A stretch of DNA of 64,000 nucleotides from Pseudothermotoga sp. (GTDB lineage Bacteria > Thermotogota > Thermotogae > Thermotogales > DSM-5069): the NCBI GenBank assembly GCA_003510135.1, contig DOKY01000002.1, positions 124,001-188,000 of the forward strand. The letters run 5' to 3'. Below, piece by piece: positions 17,828-26,536 of this stretch (position 1 is its first letter; each line of letters opens with the position of its first letter). Both the position numbers and the translations under genes were made by a program. The notes beneath the pieces were generated by a model. It was not told the DNA's origin. It searched no databases and worked only from the letters and a program-made list of their open reading frames with translations.

Positions 17828-19552
17828 TTAAGACTGACGTTTCCTGTTCATCGGCCTGACAATCTGCAGCAGTTTCATCCTGTGGTACAGCGTCCTGACA
17901 CTCATTCCAATCTCTCGCGCGGTTTTTTGCACATCCCAATCGTTCCGTTCCAGTGCCTTCACTATTAACCCCTTTTCGTACTCTCTCACCGCACGTCTCA
18001 AATCCTTGATATCACCCGCCACTTCCTGGGCTTGATAGGACAGCTTCAAAGGTGGTAAATGGTGCGTTCTGATGAACCTCTCGTCTGGTTCCATCGTTAT
18101 CATGGCCCTGCCTATGATGTTTTCGAGTTCCCTCACGTTACCGGGCCAATCGTACGACATGAGTTTGTGTAGTGCCTCGGGTGATATGCCCTCGACGATC
18201 CTTCCATACTCCTGGTTGAGTTTCTTTATGATGTGTTGTACGAGCATGGGTATGTCCTCTTTTCGCTCCCTCAGTGGGGGTATGTGTATGGGGAAAACGT
18301 TCAACCTGAAGTAAAGGTCTGGCAGGAAGGAGCCATCCTGCACCATCTTCTCCAAGTTCATGTTCGTCGCGGCGATGATCCGAACATCGATCTTTACGGG
18401 CTTTGTGCCACCGACGGGCGTTATTTCCTTTGTTTCTAAGAACCTCAGCAGTTTTGGCTGCACAGATAAGGGCATCTTTCCTATTTCGTCCAGAAAGATC
18501 GTGCCTTTGTGTGCTTCCTCGAACAGACCTTTTTTCCCTTCCCTCTTGGCACCGGTGAAGGCGCCTGGGGCGTATCCAAAGAGTTCCGACTCCAACACCG
18601 ATTCTGGTATCGCCGTACAGTTCACACTCACAAAGGGTTGATCTTTTCTTTCACTTGCATTGTGTATCGCGTGAGCGAGCAATTCTTTACCCGTGCCGCT
18701 CTCGCCCCTCAAAAGGACCGTTGCGGGGGTTTGTGCAACTTTCATGGCTTGTTCTATGATGATCTTCATCTTCGTGCTCTCGGCAACTATGTCGTCGAAG
18801 GTGTATTTGGCACTCATGCGTCTCATGATCCGACGCATCTCTTCGAGTTCTCTGCTTAGACGAACGATCTCTGAAACGTCGTGTATCACACCTACACTCC
18901 CTCTGAACTCGCCTTTGACAAACAGGGGTGTGACATCCACCACGACCTCTTTTCGGGTCGGTCCCACGAGGAGTCTTGCCCCATAGATCGGCTGTTTGGT
19001 CTGTGCGACCCTGATGTGCATGCTTTCACCCTCGGCGATGTCTATTGTGGCGGGCTTACCTATGACCTCCTGTGCCGAATAACCGGTTATCTTCGTGTAC
19101 GCCTTGTTCACCATGACGATCTTACCCTCGGCGTCCGCAACGGATATTGCATCGTTCGTGGACTCTATGATCGCCTTGAGCAGTGCTTCCATCTCTCTGA
19201 GGTTTGTGACCTCATCGAGCATTTTCTGCACACTTGTGATATCCCTGAAGATTGCGACAGCACCTATGATTTCTCCGTTCTTGTCCTTGATGGGTATCCT
19301 CGAAGTTATGATCTTCACGTCTCCTATGTCCTGAACGTTGTCTATCTCTGCCCTGCCTGTCTGAACAACGATGTGCAATCTGGTGTTGGGTATGGCGTCG
19401 ACCACATGCTTGCCAATCACACTCGAGACTGGTAAGCCGAGTATGATGGAAGCTTGCTTGTTCATGTAGACGACTCTTGCGTTTCTGTCCACGATTATGA
19501 TGCCCTCAATGATCGAATTCAGAACGGTTTCAAAGAGCTCTTCTCTCGTCAT
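17828..19552 (-). CDS. PAS-PAS-AAA+-Fis enhancer-binding-type transcriptional regulator
   Basis: This 574-residue regulator has two PAS domains (about 1-108 and 118-230), an AAA+ domain (about 252-490) and a Fis-type helix-turn-helix (about 530-565). In the AAA+ part Walker A is GESGTGKE (283-290), the sigma-54 contact loop GAFTGA is intact (330-335), Walker B is TIFLDEIG (351-358) and the RNVRELENII-like segment is at about 471. An intact GAFTGA predicts that it activates RNA polymerase carrying sigma-54. The PAS domains suggest control by a bound small molecule or redox state. There is no receiver domain. It overlaps rsmA by 23 bases. Its target is not evident. Confidence 0.9.
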   Translation of the reverse strand: MTREELFETVLNSIIEGIIIVDRNARVVYMNKQASIILGLPVSSVIGKHVVDAIPNTRLHIVVQTGRAEIDNVQDIGDVKIITSRIPIKDKNGEIIGAVAIFRDITSVQKMLDEVTNLREMEALLKAIIESTNDAISVADAEGKIVMVNKAYTKITGYSAQEVIGKPATIDIAEGESMHIRVAQTKQPIYGARLLVGPTRKEVVVDVTPLFVKGEFRGSVGVIHDVSEIVRLSRELEEMRRIMRRMSAKYTFDDIVAESTKMKIIIEQAMKVAQTPATVLLRGESGTGKELLAHAIHNASERKDQPFVSVNCTAIPESVLESELFGYAPGAFTGAKREGKKGLFEEAHKGTIFLDEIGKMPLSVQPKLLRFLETKEITPVGGTKPVKIDVRIIAATNMNLEKMVQDGSFLPDLYFRLNVFPIHIPPLRERKEDIPMLVQHIIKKLNQEYGRIVEGISPEALHKLMSYDWPGNVRELENIIGRAMITMEPDERFIRTHHLPPLKLSYQAQEVAGDIKDLRRAVREYEKGLIVKALERNDWDVQKTAREIGMSVRTLYHRMKLLQIVRPMNRKRQS

Positions 19553-20270
19553 TTGACCACCTCAGATAAACACTCAGCACCTGTTCGACACTCAAATCGC
19601 AGATTCTCGCGTCCTCGAAAGCCTCACACTGGCCCACGCCCATCTCTTTGAGGACCGCCTTTGCACTCCTGTTTGGCCTGAGAAAGAGCCTTCGTAGAAA
19701 ATCCTCATAGCCGTCCAGATCCACCTTTACATCTTTCCTGATGAGCTCGATCATGACTGAATCAACTTTTGGAGGAGGTTCGAAGCAACGCTTTGGCACT
19801 CGTCGAAGGATTGAGACGCTGAAATACGTCTGGGTCAGAAGAGTGATGGGAGTGTGCTTTTTTCTTTCTCGACCAAAAAGGAGCTTTTCTGCAAACTCTT
19901 TCTGGACTATGAAAAGACATCTCTCGAAACCAAGCTCGATCACTTTGCGGACAATATTGGAAGATATCTGGTATGGGATGCTGCCGTAGCACAAACGTGC
20001 ACCTTCGATTTCTTTGATTCCTACCTCGAGGAAATCTTTCAGCCTGAGCTCGACGTTTTCGAAAGGTACGTTTCTCTTGAACTCATCACTCAGGGATCCG
20101 TCGATTTCGTAACAGACGAGCCGACAACCCCTTTGGGCAACGAACCTTGTAAGGAAACCTTTCCCGCAACCTATCTCGACAACAACGTCCTCGGTGCGGG
20201 GATTCAACCTGTCCACAAGTTCGAGCGCCACATCCTCACACCTGAGAAAATGCTGACCGTATGGTCTCAC
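19530..20270 (-). CDS. rsmA: 16S rRNA A1518/A1519 dimethyltransferase RsmA (KsgA)
   Basis: RsmA is the SAM-dependent enzyme that dimethylates two adjacent adenines near the 3' end of 16S rRNA. The start RPYGQHFLRCED, motif I VEIGCGKGFLT, the acidic residue after strand 2 (CYEIDGSL), and the C-terminal helical part with PPPKVDSVMIEL all fit. At 246 residues it is slightly short. One oddity: motif IV, normally NLPY, reads GSIPYQIS, so the Asn that contacts the target adenine is Ser. It overlaps the MaoC-like gene by 4 bases. Confidence 0.9.
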   Translation of the reverse strand: MRPYGQHFLRCEDVALELVDRLNPRTEDVVVEIGCGKGFLTRFVAQRGCRLVCYEIDGSLSDEFKRNVPFENVELRLKDFLEVGIKEIEGARLCYGSIPYQISSNIVRKVIELGFERCLFIVQKEFAEKLLFGRERKKHTPITLLTQTYFSVSILRRVPKRCFEPPPKVDSVMIELIRKDVKVDLDGYEDFLRRLFLRPNRSAKAVLKEMGVGQCEAFEDARICDLSVEQVLSVYLRWSNDERRAL

Positions 20271-20674
20271 CGTTCGACCAGAACTTCTGCTTGTCCCTCA
20301 ATGGCAAGCGTTCCATCGCTTTTGAACACGTTTGTTTGAAGAATGAGTCGTTGCTTCTCTTCCTTCTTGTCCGTCACAGTCACGCGCACTTCTACCGTTT
20401 CTCCAACAAAAACTGGAGCCCTATAGGACAGTTGCTGTCTGACCAGGATCGTTCCAGGGCCCGGGAAATCCATACCCAGCACCTTTGAAATCATCGATGC
20501 CACCAGCATGCCGTGACATATTCTCTTTTTGAACCGCGTGTTTTTCGCGTACTCTTCATCCAGATGGACGGGGTTCTTATCACCCGTGATCTCTGCGAAC
20601 GTTTTCACCATCTCATCACTGATGGTAAAGCTCACCGCATACTCTTGACCGATTTGCACGTCAGATAACTTCAT
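20267..20674 (-). CDS. MaoC-like hot-dog enoyl-CoA hydratase
   Basis: This 135-residue hot-dog protein shows the hydratase 2 signature: ITGDKNPVHLDEEYAKNTRFKKRICHGML contains the Asp and His of the active site (D-x-N-P-x-H). It probably hydrates (R)-specific enoyl-CoA or a similar thioester. I chose ATG at 20674, which follows GGGGTG at good spacing. An upstream ATG at 20692 lies at or before the predicted transcription start. It is the first gene of the long minus-strand run. Confidence 0.85.
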   Translation of the reverse strand: MKLSDVQIGQEYAVSFTISDEMVKTFAEITGDKNPVHLDEEYAKNTRFKKRICHGMLVASMISKVLGMDFPGPGTILVRQQLSYRAPVFVGETVEVRVTVTDKKEEKQRLILQTNVFKSDGTLAIEGQAEVLVER

Positions 20675-20692
20675 CGTTTCACCCCAAAACAC

Positions 20693-20722
20693 ATATTACC
20701 ATGCACAGGAGTAGAATGTTAA
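20693..20722 (-). promoter_or_regulatory. Promoter for the 20674-1074 run
   Basis: On the minus strand a TTAACA box (20717-20722) and a TAATAT box (20693-20698) are separated by 18 bases. Transcription would start near 20686, a short distance before the MaoC-like start. The opposite moe operon begins within the same 60 bases, so this is a divergent control region. Confidence 0.55.
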
Positions 20723-20736
20723 TCGGAGGTGCGGTG

Positions 20737-22650
20737 TTGGAAAGGAAGATATATCTTAAAAAGATGGAGCTGGGTCAAGCTCTCAGAATGTATCTGAACC
20801 GTTTGAAGGAAACAGGCTTTTTCGAACCGAAGACAGAGAAAGTCAAAGTCAGCGAGGCGATTGACAGGGTGCTGGCCCGTGCTGTCTTCGCACTCAGAAG
20901 CGTTCCTCATTACAGCTCCGCCGCGGTGGATGGAATAGCAGTTCGGTCTTCTGAAACAGTTCAGGCTTCGAAACATGCGCCGAAGAGACTTGACAAGGGA
21001 CATTTCGTGATCGTCAACACGGGTCAGCCGATGCCCAAAGATTTCGACGCAGTGATCATGATAGAGGACGTCCATTTCTTGGAGGATGGTTCGGTAGAAA
21101 TCTTCGAACCTGTGCCGGCCTTTCACAATGTCAGAACGATCGGTGAGGATGCCGTGGAGTACGACATGCTCTTCTGCAGGTATCATCGACTCGCACCACA
21201 GGATCTTGCGTTGTTGCTCGCCGCCGGTGTGTTCGAGGTAGAGGTGCTGAAAAACCTCGAGTGCGCAGTCGTACCCACAGGTGATGAGATCGTCGATCCT
21301 TCCAGCGAGTTGAAGGAAGGTTTCATACCCGAGACCAACTCCGTGCTCGTCAGGACTTTTCTCGAGAAGCTCGGGGCCACTGTGAGGGTTCTCGATCCGG
21401 TTGGAGACGATCCAGCGAAGTTGGTGTCGACTCTGCAGAGACTTTTGCCAGCACACGATCTTGTTCTCTTCATTGGGGGTTCTTCGGCAGGGCAGAAAGA
21501 TTTCGTCTATCGCACGCTCGAAAAGTTTGGTGAAATTGTGGCCCACGGTCTCAGCATCAGACCCGGTAAGCCCACAGTCCTCGCCATCGTGGAGAAAAAG
21601 CCAGTCATCGGTCTTCCTGGTTTTCCTGCCTCCTGTTTCACGGTGCTCGAACGTGTGGTCAAACCTGTCGTGGAAGCATGGTACCATCAGAGCGAGCCGG
21701 ACGAGGATCTTCTCCAGGCCGAATGCGCGACGAGGGTATACTCCTCTGTCGGTGATGATGAATTCGTTAGGGTCGTTCTGGCGAAAGTTAAGGACCGTTA
21801 CGTCTGCGTTCCTCTCAAAAGGGGCGCAGCTACAATGTCTTCGCTGACGAAGATGGATGGAGTGCTCGTTGCACCCAGAGGTCAGGAAGTGATCGACGAA
21901 GGCGAGAGAATCAGGGTCCAGTTGACTTCCTCAAGGCAACGAATAGATGAAACCGTGCTCTTCGTCGGTAGCAACGATCCTCTCATCGATAGACTGAGCG
22001 ATCTTTTAATCGAACGCGGTGTGAGGCTTTCAGTGGTGAACGTTGGTAGCCTCGGTGGCGTGAAGGCTATAGCAAAGTCTCACGCGCACTTCGCCGGCGT
22101 TCACCTGTTCGACAGCGAAAGCGAAACGTACAACGTGCCTTTTCTGAGAAGGATGCTGGGGCGTTTTGTTGTGGTGAAATTCGCAAGAAGGCTCCAGGGT
22201 CTGGTGGTTCAAAAGGGAAATCCGAAATCGATCAGGACGCTTCAAGACCTTGTCAGAAAAGATGTGCGGTTCGTGAACAGGCAGAAGGCCTCCGGAACCA
22301 GGATCTTGCTGGATTACTACCTCTCAAAACTTGGAATAGAACCGCACCAAATAAATGGGTACGAAAACGAGGAACTGACCCACATTTCGGTCGCACTTAG
22401 GGTTAAGAGAAACCTCGCAGATGCAGGTTTGGCCGTAGCGTACGTGGCACAACTGATGGATCTGGACTTCGTACCTCTATGTTGGGAAGAATACGATCTT
22501 CTGATTCTGCCAGAGTTTCTTAACGATGAACGTTTTCAAACCATTTTCGATGTGATGACGTCGAGCGATTTCAGAAACGTTGTTTTTCAGTGCTCAGGAT
22601 ATGATATCTCCGATCTGGGAAAGATCATCAGGGAGGATGAGCCGAAATGA
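20737..22650 (+). CDS. MoeA-like molybdopterin protein fused to a periplasmic-binding-protein-like domain
   Basis: Residues up to about 400 form a MoeA-type molybdenum insertase: the linker AVDGIAVRS, the DAVIMIEDV motif, the VVPTGDEIVDPSS stretch, the nucleotide-binding LFIGGSSAGQKDF and the PGKPTVLAI / GLPGFPAS segments. The last 220 or so residues resemble a type 2 periplasmic-binding or LysR-effector fold (around RTLQDLVRKDVRFVNRQKASGTR), a fusion seen in some archaea and bacteria and thought to sense molybdate, tungstate or the cofactor. The start is uncertain: TTG at 20737 is 7 bases after GGAGG, GTG at 20734 is also possible, and an ATG at 20701 lies in the promoter zone. Confidence 0.88.
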   Translation: MERKIYLKKMELGQALRMYLNRLKETGFFEPKTEKVKVSEAIDRVLARAVFALRSVPHYSSAAVDGIAVRSSETVQASKHAPKRLDKGHFVIVNTGQPMPKDFDAVIMIEDVHFLEDGSVEIFEPVPAFHNVRTIGEDAVEYDMLFCRYHRLAPQDLALLLAAGVFEVEVLKNLECAVVPTGDEIVDPSSELKEGFIPETNSVLVRTFLEKLGATVRVLDPVGDDPAKLVSTLQRLLPAHDLVLFIGGSSAGQKDFVYRTLEKFGEIVAHGLSIRPGKPTVLAIVEKKPVIGLPGFPASCFTVLERVVKPVVEAWYHQSEPDEDLLQAECATRVYSSVGDDEFVRVVLAKVKDRYVCVPLKRGAATMSSLTKMDGVLVAPRGQEVIDEGERIRVQLTSSRQRIDETVLFVGSNDPLIDRLSDLLIERGVRLSVVNVGSLGGVKAIAKSHAHFAGVHLFDSESETYNVPFLRRMLGRFVVVKFARRLQGLVVQKGNPKSIRTLQDLVRKDVRFVNRQKASGTRILLDYYLSKLGIEPHQINGYENEELTHISVALRVKRNLADAGLAVAYVAQLMDLDFVPLCWEEYDLLILPEFLNDERFQTIFDVMTSSDFRNVVFQCSGYDISDLGKIIREDEPK

Positions 22651-23144
22651 GGGTGGCCATTCTGGTGGTCAGCGACAGGGTGAGTCAGGGTCAGATGATT
22701 GATAAAAACGCGGAGATCGTCAAAAGACTCATGGGGCAGATCGGTGGTACGATCGAGGTTGAATGGATTGTCCCAGACGAGGTTGACTTGATAAAGGAGA
22801 AACTTCTGAAACTGTGTGAGGCACAATTTGACGTGGTGATCACCTGCGGTGGCACGGGTGTATCTCCCAGGGATGTCACTCCGGAGGCGACAATGAATGT
22901 GATCGAGAAAAGACTTTACGGACTGGAGATGGCCATGATGCTTGAGGCAATGAAGCACACGCCTGCCGCTGTGTTGTCACGAGCAGTTGTGGGAGTCAGG
23001 AAAGAAACGCTGATCATCAATCTGCCGGGAAGTCCGAACGCGGTCGAACAGAATCTGAAGGCAATACTTCCAGCGATACCACACGGTCTGGAAAAGATCA
23101 AGGGTTCAACCAGGGATTGCCATCAAGAAGGTGAAAGGCCTTGA
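22647..23144 (+). CDS. MogA/MoaB-family molybdopterin adenylyltransferase
   Basis: This 165-residue protein adenylylates molybdopterin before metal insertion by MoeA. Visible are the start VAILVVSDRVSQG, the nucleotide-binding ITCGGTGVSPRDVTPEAT, the acidic region ending in LPGSPNAVEQNL, and the family length. Between MogA and MoaB, size does not decide. It overlaps the upstream moeA fusion by 4 bases and the downstream moeA by 4, so the three are made together. Their presence means the organism makes a molybdenum or tungsten pterin cofactor, although MoaA, MoaC, MoaD and MoaE are not in the window. Confidence 0.92.
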   Translation: MRVAILVVSDRVSQGQMIDKNAEIVKRLMGQIGGTIEVEWIVPDEVDLIKEKLLKLCEAQFDVVITCGGTGVSPRDVTPEATMNVIEKRLYGLEMAMMLEAMKHTPAAVLSRAVVGVRKETLIINLPGSPNAVEQNLKAILPAIPHGLEKIKGSTRDCHQEGERP

Positions 23145-24382
23145 AGTTCCTCAAACTGGCGAGTTTGGATCAGGTCTATTCTGAATACCTTCGGCGTCTG
23201 CAACCGATTGGTGAAACACTGGAAGTTTCCACGACGGAGTCGCTCGGTTTTGTGTGTGCCAGAAATGTGATCGCTTCGCAGGACCTTCCGGGTTTCAACA
23301 AATCCCTGGTGGACGGTTACGCCGTAAGATCAAAGGACACAACCGGTGCGAGTGCGAACTTTCCAGTCATGTTGCGCGTTGTCTTCGAGGTGAAGGTGGG
23401 GGAAGAACCGAGCAAAGCCATCAACGAAAACGAGGCTGCCTGGGTTGCGACCGGGGCGATGTTGCCAGAGGGAGCAGACGCGGTGGTGATGGTGGAACAC
23501 ACGCAGAGGTTCAACGAGTACGTCGAGGTGATGAAACCAGTAGCAATTGGAGAAAACGTGCTTCGAACTGACGAAGACGTGAGAAAAGGACAATTGGTGC
23601 TTGCGGAGGGTGAAAGGATTCATCCAGGCCATCTTCAGTTACTGCTTCAACTGGGTGTGGAGCGGTTGAAAGTGTTCAGACGAGCGAGGGTTGGCGTGAT
23701 CTCCACAGGCGATGAGATAGTTGAACCTTTTGTGAAAGAAAAGTCTGCCGTTCAGGTACGGGACAGCAACAGCTATGGCCTCGTTGGCTGGTTGAAATCT
23801 TTAGGTTTTGAAGCGAGCCGCGTAGGTCTGTGTAAAGACAGCGAAGATGAATTGTTCCGAACACTCAGAAGTTGCTTTGATGAATACGACGTTTTGGTGG
23901 TCAGCGGGGGGAGCTCGATAGGCGTGAGAGATTTCACTGAAGCAGCCATCAACCGACTGGGAAAACCAGGTGTTCTTTTCCACGGAATCTTGATTCAGCC
24001 TGGAAAACCCACGGTGCTCGCTATCGTTAACGATAAACCTGTCGTTGGTCTTCCCGGAAATCCGGTTTCCTTCACAATCAGCGCTAAGTTCGTACTTATA
24101 CCGATCTTGAGGAAGCTGGAGAACGAAAAAGACTTTCTCTTCAAACCCTCAGGTATGGTGAAGCTGACGCGAAACGTGTCCTCAAGACAGGGCAGGGAGC
24201 AGTTTGTCAGGGTGAAGCTTCTCGTGAGAAATGGACAGGTTTGGGCGGAGCCCTTGGAAAGTGAGACTGCACGGGTATTCAATCTCGTGGAGGCTCATGG
24301 GGTCATCAGGGTGCCTTCAGATGTTGAAGGTCTGTGTGAAGGGGAACTCACAGAATTCTATTCACTGTGGTCTGGATGGTGA
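23141..24382 (+). CDS. moeA: Molybdopterin molybdenumtransferase MoeA
   Basis: This 413-residue protein inserts molybdate or tungstate into adenylylated molybdopterin. It shows the MoeA series in order: SLVDGYAVRSKD, GADAVVMVEHT, VRDSNSYGLVG, LVVSGGSSIGVRDF, QPGKPTVLAI and GLPGNPVSF, plus the C-terminal beta domain. The start is TTG at 23141, with AAGGTGA upstream. It is a second MoeA beside the fusion at 20737; two MoeA copies often serve molybdenum and tungsten or different cofactor forms, but which is which cannot be told here. Confidence 0.95.
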   Translation: MKFLKLASLDQVYSEYLRRLQPIGETLEVSTTESLGFVCARNVIASQDLPGFNKSLVDGYAVRSKDTTGASANFPVMLRVVFEVKVGEEPSKAINENEAAWVATGAMLPEGADAVVMVEHTQRFNEYVEVMKPVAIGENVLRTDEDVRKGQLVLAEGERIHPGHLQLLLQLGVERLKVFRRARVGVISTGDEIVEPFVKEKSAVQVRDSNSYGLVGWLKSLGFEASRVGLCKDSEDELFRTLRSCFDEYDVLVVSGGSSIGVRDFTEAAINRLGKPGVLFHGILIQPGKPTVLAIVNDKPVVGLPGNPVSFTISAKFVLIPILRKLENEKDFLFKPSGMVKLTRNVSSRQGREQFVRVKLLVRNGQVWAEPLESETARVFNLVEAHGVIRVPSDVEGLCEGELTEFYSLWSGW

Positions 24383-24387
24383 TCGCC

Positions 24388-25662
24388 ATGGTCAAGCAGA
24401 TAGCAGCGTCGATCCTGTTCTTCTCAGCGTATTACGTGATTCTCACCAGGGCTCGACGGACGTCGGTCAAGGTCTTCTTGCTGGGTTTAATCGCGGCTGT
24501 CTTGAAACTGTCGGAAGGCTTGACGACAGAAAATATATCCCACGTGGTTGATTTCAACACCATAGGCCTCTTGCTCGGCATGATGATCATTGTTTCTGTT
24601 TTGAAGAGCACAGGCTTTTTCCAGATGGCCTCCGTTTATGCGGTGCGTCTTGGAAAAGGAGACATCAAAAGAACAGTATCTCTGTTAGTTCTCTTCATAG
24701 CGGTACTTTCTGCGTTTCTGGACAATGTGACAACGCTCTTGATATTCGCACCGATTCTCTTCCTGGTCAGTGATGCAGCTGAAGTCGATCCATCAAAAGT
24801 GCTCGTGCTCGGCGTGATCGCGTCGAATGTTGGTGGTATGGCAACGATGATCGGTGATCCTCCGAACATCGTAATTGGTAACGCGAGTGGCCTCAGTTTC
24901 GTGAGCTTTATCGTCCATCTGGCGCCGATGGCCTTCTTGATGTTGCTCATATTGCTCAGAATGCTCTCACGTGTGGTTTCCGTTGATCAATCAAGCGAAG
25001 CAGGGCTGAAAAGACTGGCCTCGACAAACCCAAGAGAGGCTATCACTGACAAAAAGTTGCTCTTGAAGATTGCGACGATCTTCGCAGCCACCGTTTTTGC
25101 CTTTGCTTTTCACGATGTGCTGGAGGTTGACATAGCCTTTATTGCTCTGCTCGGAGCAGCTCTCAGTCTCATCGTTGCAAACAAGAGTTTCGAGGATGTG
25201 GCCAAAGAAGTTGAGTGGGACACACTTTTCTTCTTCATGGGATTGTTCTCGCTCACGCACGTGATGCACGAACTTGGCCTTCTTAGCAAATTCGCGAGTC
25301 TCATTTCGATGATTCATTCTCGCACACTGCTACTCGTCGTCCTCGTCTGGCTTTCAGCTGTTATGAGTTCCCTGCTCAGCGCAGTGCCGACGACGGTCGT
25401 TTTGGTACCAGTGGTAAAATACCTGATTGAGTTGGGCTACTCACCACATCTGTGGTGGGCTATAGCGCTCGGTGTGGGGCTTGGATCGAATCTGACGCCA
25501 ATTGGCGCGGCGGTCAACATAGTGGGTATTTCTCTGCTGAAAAAATTCACGGGCAAGAGCGTATCGTTCGGAGAATTCTTTCACACATCTTTTGCCTGGG
25601 TCTTGACGGGCCTGACAATTGCTAGCCTCTACGTGATAGTGATGGCATTTGTGGGATGGTGA
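24388..25662 (+). CDS. ArsB/NhaD-type ion permease
   Basis: This is a polytopic inner-membrane protein of about 424 residues with 10 to 12 hydrophobic helices. It belongs to the ion transporter superfamily that holds ArsB, NhaD and CitM. Typical are SAFLDNVTTLLIFAPI in the first half, the matching SSLLSAVPTTVVLVPV in the second, and GGMATMIGDPPNIVIG and LGSNLTPIGAAVNIVG, the paired binding-site loops. Substrate is open: arsenite, sodium ions or an organic anion. No arsR or arsenate reductase is adjacent. The first good start is ATG at 24388 with GGTGAT upstream; ATG 24376 lies inside the moeA end. Confidence 0.87.
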   Translation: MVKQIAASILFFSAYYVILTRARRTSVKVFLLGLIAAVLKLSEGLTTENISHVVDFNTIGLLLGMMIIVSVLKSTGFFQMASVYAVRLGKGDIKRTVSLLVLFIAVLSAFLDNVTTLLIFAPILFLVSDAAEVDPSKVLVLGVIASNVGGMATMIGDPPNIVIGNASGLSFVSFIVHLAPMAFLMLLILLRMLSRVVSVDQSSEAGLKRLASTNPREAITDKKLLLKIATIFAATVFAFAFHDVLEVDIAFIALLGAALSLIVANKSFEDVAKEVEWDTLFFFMGLFSLTHVMHELGLLSKFASLISMIHSRTLLLVVLVWLSAVMSSLLSAVPTTVVLVPVVKYLIELGYSPHLWWAIALGVGLGSNLTPIGAAVNIVGISLLKKFTGKSVSFGEFFHTSFAWVLTGLTIASLYVIVMAFVGW

Positions 25663-25669
25663 TCGAGTC

Positions 25670-26533
25670 TTGGAGGACCTGCTCCATGAATATGTGGAGT
25701 ATCTGAAATACGTGCGCAGAGCTTCCGATCACACCGTCACGGCCTACGAGACCGATGTGTCACAGTTCCTGAAGTCTTTAAAAGAAAGAAAACTGACGCT
25801 TGAAACCTTCAGCGTGAGGGACGCAGAGGACTATTTGAAGCACCTTTCGAAGAGCTTTGGTAAACCTTTGAGTGTTTCCACATTAGCACGGAAGATATCC
25901 TCGCTCAGAAACTTCTTCGATTACCTAGTTCTGAGGAACTACGTGTCGAGCAATCCCTGGATGAGGGTGAAGGTACCAAGGCTCAGAAAAAGCTCGCCGG
26001 ATTTCTTGACGAAGCAGGAGATTGAGAGCATGTTGAAAGTTAGCGAGCAAAAAGAGAGAGACCATCTGATCCTATCCTTGCTCTACTACTGTGGCCTGAG
26101 GGTCAGCGAGTTGTGTAACCTCAGAGTTTCGGACGTTTCGTTCTCGCCCGCGTTCGTCAGGATCGAGATGGGCAAGGGGAGGAAGGACCGCATCGTTCCG
26201 CTCAACAACAGCCTTGCAAGCAAGCTGAGAATGTACGTAGAGAAATGCAAAAAAGATGACAACGAATATCTGTTTGGAACTTCGGCGAGACTGCATCCAA
26301 GCACGGTGTTCAGGATCGTGCGAAAATACGCAAGCCTTTGTAATATCAGAAAAAAGGTGCACCCGCATACCCTGCGCCATTCTTTCGCGACACACCTGTT
26401 GCAAAGAAGGGTGAACGTGAGAGTCGTTCAGGAACTTTTGGGACATGCGAATCTGTCAACCACGAGCACCTATCTGCACCTGCTGGATGAGGAAAAATTC
26501 GCGGCGGTCAACGCTTTGGTGGAGGAGGAATGA
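25670..26533 (+). CDS. Tyrosine recombinase of the XerC/XerD family
   Basis: This 287-residue tyrosine recombinase has an N-terminal SAM-like core-binding domain (about 1-85) and a C-terminal catalytic domain. Catalytic residues visible are Arg in GLRVSELCNLR, Lys near MGKGRKDRIVPL, HTLRHSF (His-x-x-Arg), the second His in LGHANLSTT, and the nucleophile Tyr in STYLHL. It probably resolves chromosome dimers at dif. The start is TTG at 25670 after GGATGGTGATC. It sits among housekeeping genes, with no repeats or cargo beside it, so it is not an obvious integrase of an element. No dif site was spotted in the window. Confidence 0.9.
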   Translation: MEDLLHEYVEYLKYVRRASDHTVTAYETDVSQFLKSLKERKLTLETFSVRDAEDYLKHLSKSFGKPLSVSTLARKISSLRNFFDYLVLRNYVSSNPWMRVKVPRLRKSSPDFLTKQEIESMLKVSEQKERDHLILSLLYYCGLRVSELCNLRVSDVSFSPAFVRIEMGKGRKDRIVPLNNSLASKLRMYVEKCKKDDNEYLFGTSARLHPSTVFRIVRKYASLCNIRKKVHPHTLRHSFATHLLQRRVNVRVVQELLGHANLSTTSTYLHLLDEEKFAAVNALVEEE

Positions 26534-26536
26534 ACG

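Noticed and set aside
20719..21687. A 322-codon minus-strand frame inside the moeA fusion
   Set aside because: It lies wholly opposite a well-supported gene and its product looks like antisense translation (His- and Cys-rich, no motif).
25670..26533. Integrase of a genomic island
   Set aside because: No direct repeats, tRNA target or cargo adjoin it; sequence and context suit housekeeping Xer.
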